Below, one piece after another: positions 50,529-61,526 of a DNA stretch of 64,000 nucleotides; within the stretch, counting starts at the first letter, position 1; every line of letters begins with the position of its first letter. The DNA is from Angustibacter sp. Root456 (GTDB lineage Bacteria > Actinomycetota > Actinomycetes > Actinomycetales > Angustibacteraceae). A program made the position numbers and the translations under genes. Below the pieces are notes generated by a model, which was given only the letters and a program-made list of their open reading frames with translations, was not told the origin of the DNA and ran no database searches. The stretch is from positions 151,523-215,522 of the forward strand of contig NZ_LMER01000014.1 in the NCBI RefSeq assembly GCF_001426435.1. The letters run 5' to 3'.

Positions 50529-51110
50529 TCAGCCCTGCCAGGACTCCAGATCGGCCCGCTGTCGCACGAGCTCGGGCGGTGAGTCGTAGTAACCGATCAG
50601 GGCGTCGAGGGCCTCGAGCGTCAGCCGCTTCCCGGCGTCGTCGATGTGACCCGACAGCCGAAGCAGGGTGAAGGCCGCCGCGACGATCGTCACTGCGGCG
50701 TCGACCGGCCCGCCCGCCCGCGGGACCGGGCTCTCCTCCGGAGTGCCCAGCCCGGCGGCGACCTCCGACATCCCGGCGCCCTCGATGAGGTCCGCCACCG
50801 TCGTGTCGGGGCCGAGCTCACCGCGACGCTCGTCCCACTCGTAGAGCATGTCGGAGCCTTCGTCCGTGCCGAACGGCGCGAACTCCCCGGCCGGGTCCTC
50901 GTAGACGGGATCGGAGAAGTGGGCCGTGAAGGCCGGCACCGCCTCCGGCAGCTGCTCATCATCGGACATCGACGCCCCCTGCGTTGCTGACGTCCGCCGG
51001 TCGGCGGAGACCACGGGACCGGAGTCTACGCATCCGGTGATGAGGGCGACGGCCATGACGGCGGCGACCCAGCCGACGACCTGAGGCACGGTTCGTTGCG
51101 GCGGTGGCAC
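50529..51110 (-). CDS. Putative lipoprotein of unknown function
   Basis: Started at GTG 51110, the 193-residue protein begins with a hydrophobic stretch ending in a lipobox (GWVAAVMAVALITGC, Cys about 27), then a polar linker and an acidic domain (FSDPVYEDPAGEFAPFGTDEGSDMLYEWDERRGELG). Third-position GC of the linker region is about 85 percent, supporting coding upstream of the internal ATG 50969. That ATG, however, has AGGGGG at 5-base spacing and would give a cytoplasmic 146-residue form. GTG 51089 is a third choice. I recognise no family for the domain. Confidence 0.6.
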   Translation of the reverse strand: MPPPQRTVPQVVGWVAAVMAVALITGCVDSGPVVSADRRTSATQGASMSDDEQLPEAVPAFTAHFSDPVYEDPAGEFAPFGTDEGSDMLYEWDERRGELGPDTTVADLIEGAGMSEVAAGLGTPEESPVPRAGGPVDAAVTIVAAAFTLLRLSGHIDDAGKRLTLEALDALIGYYDSPPELVRQRADLESWQG

Positions 51111-51174
51111 GCTGGCGACATCGACAGAGCGGCACGCAGGCTTGAGGCGGCGCCGGGCCGCTCGACCGTCCGGC

Positions 51175-51840
51175 TCAGGCGTTGGTGACGAGCACCTCGA
51201 CGGCGAGGGCGCGGTCGACGGCCGCGCGCAGCACGTCGGCCCGCGGATCAGGCACGTCGAGGTGGCGCGGCGCGCGAACGGCCGCCAGGTCACTCAGGCG
51301 CGACTGCGCGAGCAGTTGATCGACCAGCGTGCGGTCGCCGCCAGTGACCAGGCAGGTGCCGGTCTCGACGCTGCGGCCGTCGTCGCCCAGCGCGAGCCGG
51401 ACCACGACGTCGGCCACGGAATCCAGCAAGGCGGCCGCCTGGTTGTCGCGCCGCCGGGCGAAGCGCTGCTGTGACCACCCGCCTGCGGCGGTGCGCGACT
51501 GCACGTAGCGGCTTCCCACCTTCGACGCCGTGAGCCGGCCCTCTCGCACGACGCCGACCGCGTAACCGCCCCGGCGCACGAGCACGACGACCAGTGGCGA
51601 CGGCGCCTTCTGCACGTGCTGCACCAGGACGGCGACGGCGTCCGGCTCGAGCGCGCCAGGGACGAGCGGGAGCAGCGGCGACAGCACGGCGGTCGACCCG
51701 TCGGCGGCGAGCAGGTGCACCGCCCCGCCGGTGACCCGGCTCTGCGCGGGCCCGTGCCGCTCGACGAAGCCGTCGACCCAGCGCCGCACCCTCTGGGGAG
51801 CGACCTCGACGCGTCGGGGCGCCGGTTGCGGTGCGCTCAG
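51175..51840 (-). CDS. acVLRF1-type peptidyl-tRNA hydrolase (Vms1/eRF1-like)
   Basis: A 221-residue member of the actinobacterial Vms1-like release factor family. The N-terminal RRVEVAPQRVRRWVDGFVERHG and the catalytic loop SRTAAGGWSQQRFARRRDNQ (GxxQ-type Gln near 125) are diagnostic. Such proteins release nascent chains from stalled 50S subunits in ribosome quality control. No ATG, GTG or TTG lies in frame before the conserved N-terminus. The only candidate is CTG 51840, which overlaps the upstream stop as CTGA; the next GTG (51789) would remove about 17 conserved residues. It is the last gene of the SUF run. Confidence 0.83.
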   Translation of the reverse strand: MSAPQPAPRRVEVAPQRVRRWVDGFVERHGPAQSRVTGGAVHLLAADGSTAVLSPLLPLVPGALEPDAVAVLVQHVQKAPSPLVVVLVRRGGYAVGVVREGRLTASKVGSRYVQSRTAAGGWSQQRFARRRDNQAAALLDSVADVVVRLALGDDGRSVETGTCLVTGGDRTLVDQLLAQSRLSDLAAVRAPRHLDVPDPRADVLRAAVDRALAVEVLVTNA

Positions 51841-52181
51841 AGGTTGAAGCCCAGCGCGCGCAGCTGCTCGCGGCCGTCGTCGGTGATCTTGTCGGGACCC
51901 CACGGAGGCATCCACACCCAGTTGATGCGGTACCCGGTGGTGAGCCCCTCGAGCGCCTGCGCGGTCTGGTCCTCGATGACGTCGGTCAGCGGGCAGGCAG
52001 CGCTGGTGAGCGTCATGTCGATGACGGCGTGGGCGTTGTGGTCGACGGTGACTCCGTAGACGAGTCCGAGGTCGACGACGTTGATGCCGAGCTCGGGGTC
52101 GACGACGTCGTGCAGCGCCTCCTCGACGTCGGCCACGGTCGGCGGGGTGCCGCCGGTCGTGCTGGTGGCGGTGTCGGTCAT
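51837..52181 (-). CDS. sufT: MIP18/DUF59 iron-sulfur assembly protein (SufT-like)
   Basis: A 114-residue protein with the DUF59 core VEEALHDVVDPELGINVVDLGLVYGV, then IDMTLTSAACPLTDVIEDQ with the conserved Cys, and WVWMPPWGPDKITDDGREQLRALGF. It helps transfer or maturation of Fe-S clusters on target proteins. ATG 52181 overlaps the sufU stop as ATGA. It corresponds in position to Rv1466 at the end of the mycobacterial SUF operon. Confidence 0.9.
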   Translation of the reverse strand: MTDTATSTTGGTPPTVADVEEALHDVVDPELGINVVDLGLVYGVTVDHNAHAVIDMTLTSAACPLTDVIEDQTAQALEGLTTGYRINWVWMPPWGPDKITDDGREQLRALGFNL

Positions 52182-52647
52182 CGGACGATCTCCTCTGCTG
52201 GCTGCGGCTGTCGGTCAGCTGCTCGGTGCAACGCGTCCTGCAACGCCATCCATCCGAGCAGGGCGCACTTGACGCGAGCGGGGTACTGCGCCACGCCGGC
52301 GAGCGCGACGCCGTCGCCCAGCACGTCCTCGTCGCCGGGGTCGGCGCCGCGGCTGGTGAGCATGGCGCGCATGGCCTCGTGCACGTGCTCGACCTCGGCC
52401 ACGGGCTGTCCCGCCACGAGGTCGTGCAGCACCGAGGCCGAGGCGGTGCTGATGGCACAGCCCATGGCGTCGTACGACACGTCCTGGACGACGGGCACGC
52501 CGTCGACGTCAGCCACGTGCACGCGCAGGGTCACCTCGTCGCCGCACGTCGGGTTCACGTGGTGCACCTCGGCGTCGAACGGCTCGCGCAGCCCGGCCCC
52601 GTGGGGGCGCTTGGAGTGCTCGAGGATGAGCTCCTGGTACAGGTCCA

Positions 52648-52648
<1 letters not shown>
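52178..52648 (-). CDS. sufU: SufU sulfur-acceptor/zinc scaffold protein
   Basis: A 156-residue SufU. The three conserved Cys positions are in NPTCGDEV (about 35), AMGCAIS (about 65) and ARVKCALLGW (about 127), with Asp in the first loop, forming the zinc site that accepts sulfur from SufS. ATG 52648 overlaps the sufS stop by one base and the end overlaps DUF59 by 4. The C-terminal ~15 residues are polar and variable. Confidence 0.93.
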
Positions 52649-54734
<2,086 letters not shown>

Positions 54735-54737
54735 GCG

Positions 54738-55109
54738 TCAGTGCTCCTTGCTCGTGGTGGCGGCAGCGTCGCTGCCGGCGGTGGGGGCGTTCAGGGGGGC
54801 CGTGACGTCGACGTGCACGACGTCGCCCTCGATCCGCACGGGGTAGACGTCGACCGGCTGGGTCGCGGGCAGCGCGGTCGGCTGGCCGGTGCGCAGGTCG
54901 AAGCGCGACCCGTGCAGCCAGCACTCGATCGTGCAGTCCTCGACCTCGCCCTCCGACAGCGAGACCTCCGCGTGCGAGCACACGTCGTCGATGGCGTGGA
55001 TCGAGCCGTCCTCGGCGCGCACGACGCTGACCGGCTGGTCGTTGATCACCACCTGCACCGCGCCGACGTCGGGCAGGTCGTCGAGGTGGACGGCGGGCTC
55101 GAAGCTCAT
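54738..55109 (-). CDS. Rieske-type ferredoxin in the SUF operon
   Basis: A 123-residue [2Fe-2S] protein. The two ligand pairs are Cys-x-His in CSHAEVSLSEGE (about 43 and 45) and Cys-x2-His in ECWLHGSRFDL (about 63 and 66). It resembles the small ferredoxin component of non-heme iron oxygenases and has been seen repeatedly between sufD and sufC in actinomycetes. It may supply electrons for cluster assembly. ATG 55109 overlaps the sufD stop as ATGA. The last ~25 residues are Ala/Thr-rich. Confidence 0.9.
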   Translation of the reverse strand: MSFEPAVHLDDLPDVGAVQVVINDQPVSVVRAEDGSIHAIDDVCSHAEVSLSEGEVEDCTIECWLHGSRFDLRTGQPTALPATQPVDVYPVRIEGDVVHVDVTAPLNAPTAGSDAAATTSKEH

Positions 55110-56332
55110 GCGAGCACCTCCGCCGGCCCCATCGCGCTCTCGAGCTCGGCCTCGATGGCCGCCATGAGCTGGTCCTGCACGTCCGGCACACCGATCTGGT
55201 GGATCAGGTCGGCGAAGAAACCGCGCACGACCAGTCGTCGGGCCTCGGACTCGCTGATCCCCCGGGCCTGCAGGTAGAAGAGCTGCTCGTCGTCGAAGCG
55301 ACCCGTGGCGCTGGCATGGCCCGCGCCCTCGATCTGGCCCGTCTCGATCTCGAGGTTCGGCACCGAGTCGGCGCGTGCACCGTCGGTGAGCACGAGGTTG
55401 CGGTTGAGCTCGTAGGTGTCGGTCCCCTCGGCCGCCGCGCGGATCAGCACGTCGCCCACCCACACCGTGCGCGCGGTCTCGCCCTGCAGCGCACCCTTGT
55501 AGGTGACGCGGCTGCGGCAGTGGGGGGCCGTGTGGTCGACGAACGAGCGGTGCTCGAGGTGCTGGCCGGCGTCGGCGAAGTACACACCGAGCAGGGTGGC
55601 GTCGCCGCCCGGGCCGGCGTACCGCACCGTGGCGTTGAGGCGAACGACCTTGCCACCGAGCGTGACGGCCACGTGCTTGACGCGGGCGTCGCGGCCGACG
55701 AGGACGTCCTGCTGACCGAGGTGGATCGCGTCGTCGTCCCAGCGCTGCAGGCTCACCACGGTGAGGTCCGCACCGTCGCCGACGACGATCTCGAGGTTGC
55801 CGACGTGCTCGCCGGTGCCCACGTGGTCGACGACGACGATGGCCCGCGAGTGGCGGCCGGCCTCGATCACCAGGTGGCTGTTGGCGCGACCGTGGGCGCC
55901 CCTCAGCGTCACGCGCACCGGCTCGGTGAGGTCGGCGTCGGCGGGGATCAGCAGGTGCCGGGCGTCCGGCGTGCCGGCGGAGGCCAGCGCCGCCGCGCGG
56001 TCACCGGGAACCAGCGCCGTGCCGCGAGCGCCTTCGCCCGGTGCCAGCGTGCCCACCTGGACGCCGTCGGCTCCCGCGACCTCGACCTGCAGGGCGCCGT
56101 CGGTGGACGGTCGCTCCTCCAGGGCCCCGCGCAGCAGGTCCATCGGCGTGAAGCGCCACTCCTCCTCGCGCCCCACGGGCATCGGGAAGTCGGCGACGTC
56201 GAACGACGTGCGTCGCTCAGCGCGCGAGGTCTCGGGAACGACGTCGCTGCGGTAGGTGCCCGCGCCGTGCGAGTGGGCCTTGAGGCCGTGCTGCGCCGGC
56301 GCGTCGGCCTGGCTGGTGATCGTCTCGGTCAT
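55106..56332 (-). CDS. sufD: SufD scaffold subunit
   Basis: A 408-residue SufD, partner of SufB. The beta-helix core shows NLEIVVGDGADLTVVSLQRW, EHRSFVDHTAPHCRSRVTYKGALQ with the conserved Cys, and the C-terminal family motif ATGRFDDEQLFYLQARGISESEARRLVVRGF. ATG 56332 lies 57 bases after sufB; the intervening sequence has no clear hairpin, so read-through is expected. Confidence 0.94.
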   Translation of the reverse strand: MTETITSQADAPAQHGLKAHSHGAGTYRSDVVPETSRAERRTSFDVADFPMPVGREEEWRFTPMDLLRGALEERPSTDGALQVEVAGADGVQVGTLAPGEGARGTALVPGDRAAALASAGTPDARHLLIPADADLTEPVRVTLRGAHGRANSHLVIEAGRHSRAIVVVDHVGTGEHVGNLEIVVGDGADLTVVSLQRWDDDAIHLGQQDVLVGRDARVKHVAVTLGGKVVRLNATVRYAGPGGDATLLGVYFADAGQHLEHRSFVDHTAPHCRSRVTYKGALQGETARTVWVGDVLIRAAAEGTDTYELNRNLVLTDGARADSVPNLEIETGQIEGAGHASATGRFDDEQLFYLQARGISESEARRLVVRGFFADLIHQIGVPDVQDQLMAAIEAELESAMGPAEVLA

Positions 56333-56389
56333 GCCGGTGCTCGTGCTCCGCTTCTGGTCGTGGTGAAGGGCAGGTGGGGGTGCGCGGCG

Positions 56390-57841
56390 TCAGCCGACCG
56401 CGCCCTCCATCTGCAGCTCGATGAGCCGGTTGAGCTCCAGGGCGTACTCCATGGGCAGCTCGCGCGCGATGGGCTCGACGAACCCGCGCACGATCATCGC
56501 CATCGCCTCGTCCTCGGCCATGCCGCGCGACATGAGGTAGAAGAGCTGGTCCTCGCTGACCTTCGACACCGTGGCCTCGTGGCCCATCGACACGTCGTCC
56601 TCGCGGACGTCGACGTACGGGTAGGTGTCGGAGCGGCTGATCGTGTCGACGAGCAGCGCGTCGCAGCGCACGGTGGACGCCGAGTGGTGAGCGCCCTCGA
56701 GCACCTGCACCAGCCCGCGGTAGGAGGTGCGGCCACCGCCGCGGGCGACCGACTTGCTGATGATCGAGGACGACGTGTGCGGCGCGGCGTGCACCATCTT
56801 GGCGCCGGCGTCCTGGTGCTGGCCCTCGCCGGAGAAGGCGATCGACAGGGTCTCGCCCTTGGCGTGCTCGCCGAGCAGGTAGACGGCCGGGTACTTCATC
56901 GTCACCTTGGAGCCGATGTTGCCGTCGACCCACTCCATGGTGGCGCCCTCGGCGGCGGTGGCCCGCTTGGTGACCAGGTTGTAGACGTTGTTCGACCAGT
57001 TCTGGATGGTCGTGTACCGCACGCGGGCGTTCTTCTTGACGATGATCTCGACGACCGCGCTGTGCAGCGAGTCCGAGGAGTAGATCGGCGCCGTGCAGCC
57101 CTCGACGTAGTGGATGTAGGAGCCCTCGTCGGCGATGATCAGCGTGCGCTCGAACTGGCCCATGTTCTCGGTGTTGATCCGGAAGTAGGCCTGCAGCGGG
57201 ATGTCGACGTGCACGCCCGGCGGGACGTAGATGAACGAGCCCCCCGACCACACCGCGGTGTTGAGCGAGGCGAACTTGTTGTCGCCCACCGGGATCACGG
57301 AGCCGAAGTACTCGCGGAAGATGTCCTCGTGCTCGCGCAGGCCGGTGTCGGTGTCGACGAAGATGACGCCCTTCTCCTCCAGGTCCTCACGGATCTGGTG
57401 GTAGACGACCTCCGACTCGTACTGCGCGGCGACGCCGGCGACGAGGCGCTGCTTCTCGGCCTCGGGGATGCCGAGCTTGTCGTAGGTGCGCTTGATGTCC
57501 TCGGGCAGGTCCTCCCAGCTCTGGGCCTGCTTCTCGGTGGAGCGCACGAAGTACTTGATGTTGTCGAAGTCGATGCCGGTGAGGTCGCTGCCCCACGCCG
57601 GCATGGGCTTCTTGCCGAACAGCCGCAGGCCCTTGAGCCGCATCTTCAGCATCCACTCGGGCTCGTTCTTGAGCGCCGAGATGTTGCGGACGACGTCCTC
57701 GGACAGACCGCGCTGCGCGGTGGCGCCGGCGGTGTCGGAGTCCGCCCAGCCGAAGGCGTACCGGCCCAGGCCCTCGATCTCGCGCTGGGTGGCCTCGGGC
57801 ACGTGCGAGGTCTGCGCGCCGCTCGTGGGGGTGGTGGTCAT
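56390..57841 (-). CDS. sufB: SufB scaffold subunit
   Basis: A 483-residue SufB, on which Fe-S clusters are built. It has [34 protein letters not shown] near the N-terminus (split), the cluster Cys in [22 protein letters not shown], and [26 protein letters not shown] near the end. There is no intein. ATG 57841 overlaps the sufR stop (ATGA) and has GGAAGGA at 7-base spacing. Confidence 0.96.
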   Translation of the reverse strand: MTTTPTSGAQTSHVPEATQREIEGLGRYAFGWADSDTAGATAQRGLSEDVVRNISALKNEPEWMLKMRLKGLRLFGKKPMPAWGSDLTGIDFDNIKYFVRSTEKQAQSWEDLPEDIKRTYDKLGIPEAEKQRLVAGVAAQYESEVVYHQIREDLEEKGVIFVDTDTGLREHEDIFREYFGSVIPVGDNKFASLNTAVWSGGSFIYVPPGVHVDIPLQAYFRINTENMGQFERTLIIADEGSYIHYVEGCTAPIYSSDSLHSAVVEIIVKKNARVRYTTIQNWSNNVYNLVTKRATAAEGATMEWVDGNIGSKVTMKYPAVYLLGEHAKGETLSIAFSGEGQHQDAGAKMVHAAPHTSSSIISKSVARGGGRTSYRGLVQVLEGAHHSASTVRCDALLVDTISRSDTYPYVDVREDDVSMGHEATVSKVSEDQLFYLMSRGMAEDEAMAMIVRGFVEPIARELPMEYALELNRLIELQMEGAVG

Positions 57842-58539
57842 GGGGTGGTCCTTCCCTCGGGTGAGTCGGGCAGGGTGCTGCGGGTGGGGACGTGGGTGGT
57901 GCAGACGTGAGCGCCGCCGGCCAGCGTGGCCAGACGCTGGACGTGCACGCCCAGCAGGCGGGAGAACACCTCGGTCTCGGCGTCGCACAGCTGCGGGAAC
58001 CGCTCGGCGACGTGCTGCACCGGGCAGTGACCCTGGCACAGCTGCGCACCGACGTCCCCTGCGGGGGTGGTCACGGGGCGGGTGGACGCCGCATAACCAT
58101 CGGCCGCGAGAGCCTCGGCCAGCGCCTCGGCGCGGTCGGCGACGGCGCTACCGGCCGCCTCCACCACGGGGGCGTACCGGTGCTCCAGGTCGGCGACGCG
58201 CCGGGCGGCGAACCCCTCGACCGCGCTGGGGCCGAGCTGCTCGGCGAGGTAGGCCAGAGCCGAGGCGGCCAGGTCGTCGTACGCGGTGGTCATGGACGCG
58301 TGCCCGGCGTCGGTGAGGACGTAGGCCCGGGCCGGACGCCCCCGGCCTCGCACGGCCGACGGCCGAGGTTCGCGAGCGAGCACCAGCCCGGCCTCCTCGA
58401 GCGCGTCGAGGTGGCGGCGGACGGCGGCCGGCGTGAGGCCGAGCGTGCAGGCGACCTCCGCGGCCGTCACCGGACCGTGCTCGAGCACGGCCCGCGCGAC
58501 GCGGTCGCGGGTCTGGGTCGTCGCGTCCTGCAATTGCAC
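57838..58539 (-). CDS. sufR: SufR-type iron-sulfur transcriptional repressor
   Basis: A 233-residue regulator. The N-terminal winged helix is [42 protein letters not shown] (split) with a DeoR/ArsR feel; the C-terminal Cys set ([32 protein letters not shown]) is as expected for a [4Fe-4S] sensor. It heads the suf operon and probably represses it when cluster supply is sufficient. GTG 58539 is supported by the CACAAT -10-like box 6 bases upstream; both lie inside the inverted repeat 58537-58551. Confidence 0.9.
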   Translation of the reverse strand: MQLQDATTQTRDRVARAVLEHGPVTAAEVACTLGLTPAAVRRHLDALEEAGLVLAREPRPSAVRGRGRPARAYVLTDAGHASMTTAYDDLAASALAYLAEQLGPSAVEGFAARRVADLEHRYAPVVEAAGSAVADRAEALAEALAADGYAASTRPVTTPAGDVGAQLCQGHCPVQHVAERFPQLCDAETEVFSRLLGVHVQRLATLAGGAHVCTTHVPTRSTLPDSPEGRTTP

Positions 58540-58551
58540 AACGCCATTGTG
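58537..58551. promoter_or_regulatory. Putative SufR operator over the sufR start
   Basis: CACAA-N5-TTGTG reads as a perfect 5-base inverted repeat on either strand. It covers the -10-like CACAAT and the GTG start, so a bound dimer would block both polymerase and initiation. It resembles the short inverted repeats with 5-6-base spacers known for SufR regulators. Confidence 0.55.
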
Positions 58552-58611
58552 ACCTAATTCGGCGCGCGCCTCAAACGCGGGGTGCCCGACGGCGCGTTCT
58601 GCGCCCCGACC

Positions 58612-58617
58612 TACACT
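58612..58617 (+). promoter_or_regulatory. Leaderless -10 (TACACT) for the ABC transporter pair
   Basis: TACACT is 7 bases before ATG 58625. Confidence 0.55.
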
Positions 58618-58624
58618 CCGGGGC

Positions 58625-59557
58625 ATGCCCGCCCGACCCGACGACGCCGTCGTCGTCCGTGGTCTGGAGCGCTCCTACGGACGCGTGCGCGCCGTCGACG
58701 GAATCGACCTCACCGCCCGCCGGGGTGCGGTCACCGCGGTGCTCGGGCCCAACGGCGCCGGCAAGACCACGACGGTCGAGTGCTGCGAGGGTCTGCGGCG
58801 CCCGGACGCCGGCACCGTGCGGGTGCTCGGCGCCGATCCCCTCACCGCCGACGCGCACCACCGGGCCCACGTGGGGGTCATGCTGCAGGACGGCGGCCTG
58901 CCGATGGGCGCCCGCGCGCTGCAGCTGCTCGAGCACGTCGCCCGGCTGCACGCGCACCCGCTGCCCGTCGGCGAGCTGGCCGAGCGACTCGGCGTCGACG
59001 GCTTCGCGGGGACGGCGGTGCGCCGGCTCTCGGGTGGCCAGCGCCAGCGCGTCGCCCTGGCCTGCGCCGTCGTCGGCCGCCCCGAGGTCGTGTTCCTCGA
59101 CGAGCCGAGCGCCGGCCTCGACCCGCACGCCCGGCTCGCCGTCTGGGACCTCATCGCCGAGGTGCGCGACGGCGGCGCGTGCGTGGTGCTCACCACGCAC
59201 CTGATGGACGAGGCCGAGCGCCTGGCCGACGACGTCGTCGTGGTCGACGGCGGCCGCGTGGTCGCAGCCGGCACGCCCACCGAGCTCACCGGCGGCACCG
59301 AGCACGGGGAGTCCGTGCGCTTCACCTCGGTGCCGCGCCTGGACCTGTCGAGCCTGCGCGCGGCCCTGCCCGCCGACGTGGAGGTCGGCGAGCCACGGCC
59401 CGGCGAGTACGTCGTGCGCGGGCACGTCGACCCGCGCGTGCTGTCGACCGTGACCTCGTGGTGCGCCGCCCACGGCCTCATGGCCCAAGGGCTCACCGTG
59501 GGTCGCCGCTCGCTCGAGGACGTGTTCCTCGACCTCACCGGACGAACCCTTCGATGA
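58625..59557 (+). CDS. ABC transporter ATPase (suf-ctaA region)
   Basis: A 310-residue ATPase of the DrrA/CcmA type. Walker A is GPNGAGKTTTVECCEGL (about 43-59), signature LSGGQRQRVALACAVV, Walker B VVFLDEPSAGLD and switch His TTHLMDEAERLADD. It has a ~80-residue C-terminal extension. Its permease follows in an ATGA overlap. Homologues lie at the same place beside sufR and ctaA in mycobacteria (Rv1458c-type), so a link to heme or iron-sulfur supply is plausible, though not shown. Confidence 0.9.
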   Translation: MPARPDDAVVVRGLERSYGRVRAVDGIDLTARRGAVTAVLGPNGAGKTTTVECCEGLRRPDAGTVRVLGADPLTADAHHRAHVGVMLQDGGLPMGARALQLLEHVARLHAHPLPVGELAERLGVDGFAGTAVRRLSGGQRQRVALACAVVGRPEVVFLDEPSAGLDPHARLAVWDLIAEVRDGGACVVLTTHLMDEAERLADDVVVVDGGRVVAAGTPTELTGGTEHGESVRFTSVPRLDLSSLRAALPADVEVGEPRPGEYVVRGHVDPRVLSTVTSWCAAHGLMAQGLTVGRRSLEDVFLDLTGRTLR

Positions 59558-60318
59558 GCGCGCCGTCAGCCACCGGCCCGGCTCCGGCGCCCGCGCCGCA
59601 GCGCGTGCTCGCCCAGGCGCGGTTCGAGACCAGCGTCCTGCTGCGCAACGGCGAACAGCTCCTCGTGGCCATCGTCCTACCCGCGCTCGCGCTGGTGGGG
59701 CTCACCCTCGCCCACGTCCCCGACCTCGGCGGGGGGCGGCGGATCGACGTCGTGTCCCCCGGCGTCCTGGCCCTGGCGGTGATGTCGACGGCGTTCACCG
59801 GCCAGGCCATCCAGACCGGCTTCGACCGCCGGTACGGCGTCCTGCGGCTGCTCGGCACCACCCCGCTCGGCCGCGGCGGCCTGCTGGTGGGCAAGGCGCT
59901 GGCCGTCCTCGTCGTCGAGGCGATCCAGGTGGTGGTGCTGGGAGGCCTCGGGCTGGCGCTCGGCTGGCACCCGCACTGGGCAGGCGTGCCGGTGGCGCTG
60001 CTCATCGGCGTGCTCGGCACCTGGGCGTTCGTGGCGCTGGCTCTGCTGCTGGCCGGCACGGTGCGCGCCGAGGCCGTGCTCGCCGTGGCCAACCTCGTGT
60101 GGGTGCTGCTGCTCGCGGCGGGGGCCGTGGTGGTGCCCGCGCGCACGCTCCCGGCCGGCCTGGAGGCGGTGGCCTCGTGGCTGCCGTCCGGGGCGCTGGG
60201 CGAGGGTCTGCGGGCGGCCCTGACCCACGGCGGGGTCGACCTGCGCGCGCTGCTGGCGCTCACGCTGTGGGGCGCGGTCGGCACCGTCGCCGCCCGCCGC
60301 CTCTTCCGCTGGTCCTGA
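59554..60318 (+). CDS. ABC transporter permease (suf-ctaA region)
   Basis: A 254-residue permease with about six membrane segments (first at about 42-56, LLVAIVLPALALVGLTL). The cytoplasmic segment FDRRYGVLRLLGTTPLGRGGLLVGKAL between segments 2 and 3 is typical of ABC-2 permeases. ATG 59554 overlaps the ATPase stop as ATGA. The decayed palindrome at 60353 and the ctaA promoter follow. Confidence 0.87.
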   Translation: MSAPSATGPAPAPAPQRVLAQARFETSVLLRNGEQLLVAIVLPALALVGLTLAHVPDLGGGRRIDVVSPGVLALAVMSTAFTGQAIQTGFDRRYGVLRLLGTTPLGRGGLLVGKALAVLVVEAIQVVVLGGLGLALGWHPHWAGVPVALLIGVLGTWAFVALALLLAGTVRAEAVLAVANLVWVLLLAAGAVVVPARTLPAGLEAVASWLPSGALGEGLRAALTHGGVDLRALLALTLWGAVGTVAARRLFRWS

Positions 60319-60352
60319 CCCGAACCAGCTGCCCCACCCGCCCCTGCCCCCT

Positions 60353-60377
60353 CGTGCACTTCGGATCCACTGTGCCC
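60353..60377. repeat. Decayed copy 3 of the dispersed palindrome
   Basis: The left arm CGTGCACTTCGG is intact with centre AT, but the right half reads CCACTGTGCCCG in place of CCGAAGTGCACG. It lies 35 bases after the permease stop. Confidence 0.5.
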
Positions 60378-60432
60378 GGGTGGGGCCGTCGCGGCGGCGG
60401 GGGCGTCGCGGGGGCGGGCGGTCGGGGCGCCG

Positions 60433-60438
60433 TACGCT
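60433..60438 (+). promoter_or_regulatory. Leaderless -10 (TACGCT) for ctaA
   Basis: TACGCT is 7 bases before GTG 60446; an in-frame ATG 22 codons upstream lies inside Gly/Arg-rich non-coding-like sequence. Confidence 0.55.
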
Positions 60439-60445
60439 GGACGGC

Positions 60446-61402
60446 GTGACCGCCGTGTCCTCGCGCCCCACCACCCCACCGGCCCCCGACGCCGACCCGC
60501 GCTGGGTGGCCCTCGAACGGCTCGTGCGTCCGGTGCTCATCGCCAACCTCGTGGTCGAGGTCGGCATCGTCGTCACGGGCGGCCTCGTCCGGCTCACCGG
60601 CTCGGGTCTCGGCTGCCCCACGTGGCCGCAGTGCGTGCCCGGCTCGTACACGCCCGTCGTGCACCAGCCGCAGGGCATCCACAAGTACATCGAGTTCGGC
60701 AACCGCACGTTGACCGGCGTCGTCGGGATCGCCGCGCTCGTCGCCCTGGCACTCGTCGCGGCGGTCGTGTGGCGCAGACGCCGGCCCCGCCGACTCCTGG
60801 CGGTCGCCGCCCTACCCCTGGTCGGCGTCGTCGTCCAGGCGGTGCTCGGCGGGATCACCGTGCTGACCCACCTGCACCCCGCCACGGTGGCGGCGCACTT
60901 CCTGGTGTCGATGGGGCTCATCGCGGCGTCCAGCTACCTGCTGTGGCGGTTCACCGAGCCGGACGGCGCCCCGCACCCGGTCGTGCGGCGCGAGATCACC
61001 CTGCTGGCCTGGACCCTCACGGCCCTGACGTTCGTGGTGCTGCTGCTCGGCACGGTGGTCACCGGCTCGGGCCCGCACTCCGGTGACGCGGTCGCACCGG
61101 CCCGCTTCGGCCTCGACCCCCGGGCGATGAGCTGGCTGCACTCGGACTCGGTGCTGCTCTGGTTCGGCGTCCTGCTCGCGATCCTCGTGGCGCTGCGCCT
61201 GACCGCCGCGCCGCAGCCGGCGCAGCGGGCCGCCCTCTGGGTGCTCGCCGTCGGCGTCCTCCAGGGCGTCATCGGGTACGTGCAGTACCTCACCGGCCTG
61301 CCGGTCGTGGCGGTGATGCTGCACATGCTGGGCGCCAGCCTGCTCGTCGTCGTGGTCACGCGCCTGCTGATGACGCTCCGCGAGCGCGCTCCGCTGGCCT
61401 GA
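60446..61402 (+). CDS. ctaA: Heme A synthase (COX15/CtaA)
   Basis: A 318-residue membrane protein with about eight hydrophobic segments that oxidises heme O to heme A for cytochrome c oxidase. The signature TGSGLGCPTWPQC has the extracytoplasmic Cys pair. Heme-ligand His residues are seen in YTPVVHQPQGIHKYIEFGNR, THLHPATVAAHFLVS, SWLHSDSVLLWFG and VMLHMLGASLL. GTG 60446 follows TACGCT by 7 bases. It is convergent with ctaB, with a candidate two-way terminator between. Confidence 0.93.
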   Translation: MTAVSSRPTTPPAPDADPRWVALERLVRPVLIANLVVEVGIVVTGGLVRLTGSGLGCPTWPQCVPGSYTPVVHQPQGIHKYIEFGNRTLTGVVGIAALVALALVAAVVWRRRRPRRLLAVAALPLVGVVVQAVLGGITVLTHLHPATVAAHFLVSMGLIAASSYLLWRFTEPDGAPHPVVRREITLLAWTLTALTFVVLLLGTVVTGSGPHSGDAVAPARFGLDPRAMSWLHSDSVLLWFGVLLAILVALRLTAAPQPAQRAALWVLAVGVLQGVIGYVQYLTGLPVVAVMLHMLGASLLVVVVTRLLMTLRERAPLA

Positions 61403-61412
61403 CCTCGCCGTC

Positions 61413-61454
61413 GCGTGGTGGCGGCGCATCACCGGCGATGCCCACGCACCACGC
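61413..61454. terminator. Candidate bidirectional terminator between ctaA and ctaB
   Basis: Outer arms GCGTGGTG and CACCACGC (8 pairs) enclose an inner stem GCATC/GATGC. It lies in the 124-base convergent gap and could stop transcripts from both sides. Confidence 0.5.
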
Positions 61455-61526
61455 AGGGCGGTCCGAGCGCCGGACGCGTCCCGCTCACTGAGCGGCACAG
61501 CCGGAGCGTACGCCGGCCGCCGAGAC

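Noticed and set aside
55199-57910. A 903-codon plus-strand open frame opposite sufB-sufD, and many similar long frames opposite other genes
   Set aside because: They are shadows caused by the very high GC content: Arg/Ala/Gly/Val-rich translations without domains, lying exactly opposite well-supported genes.
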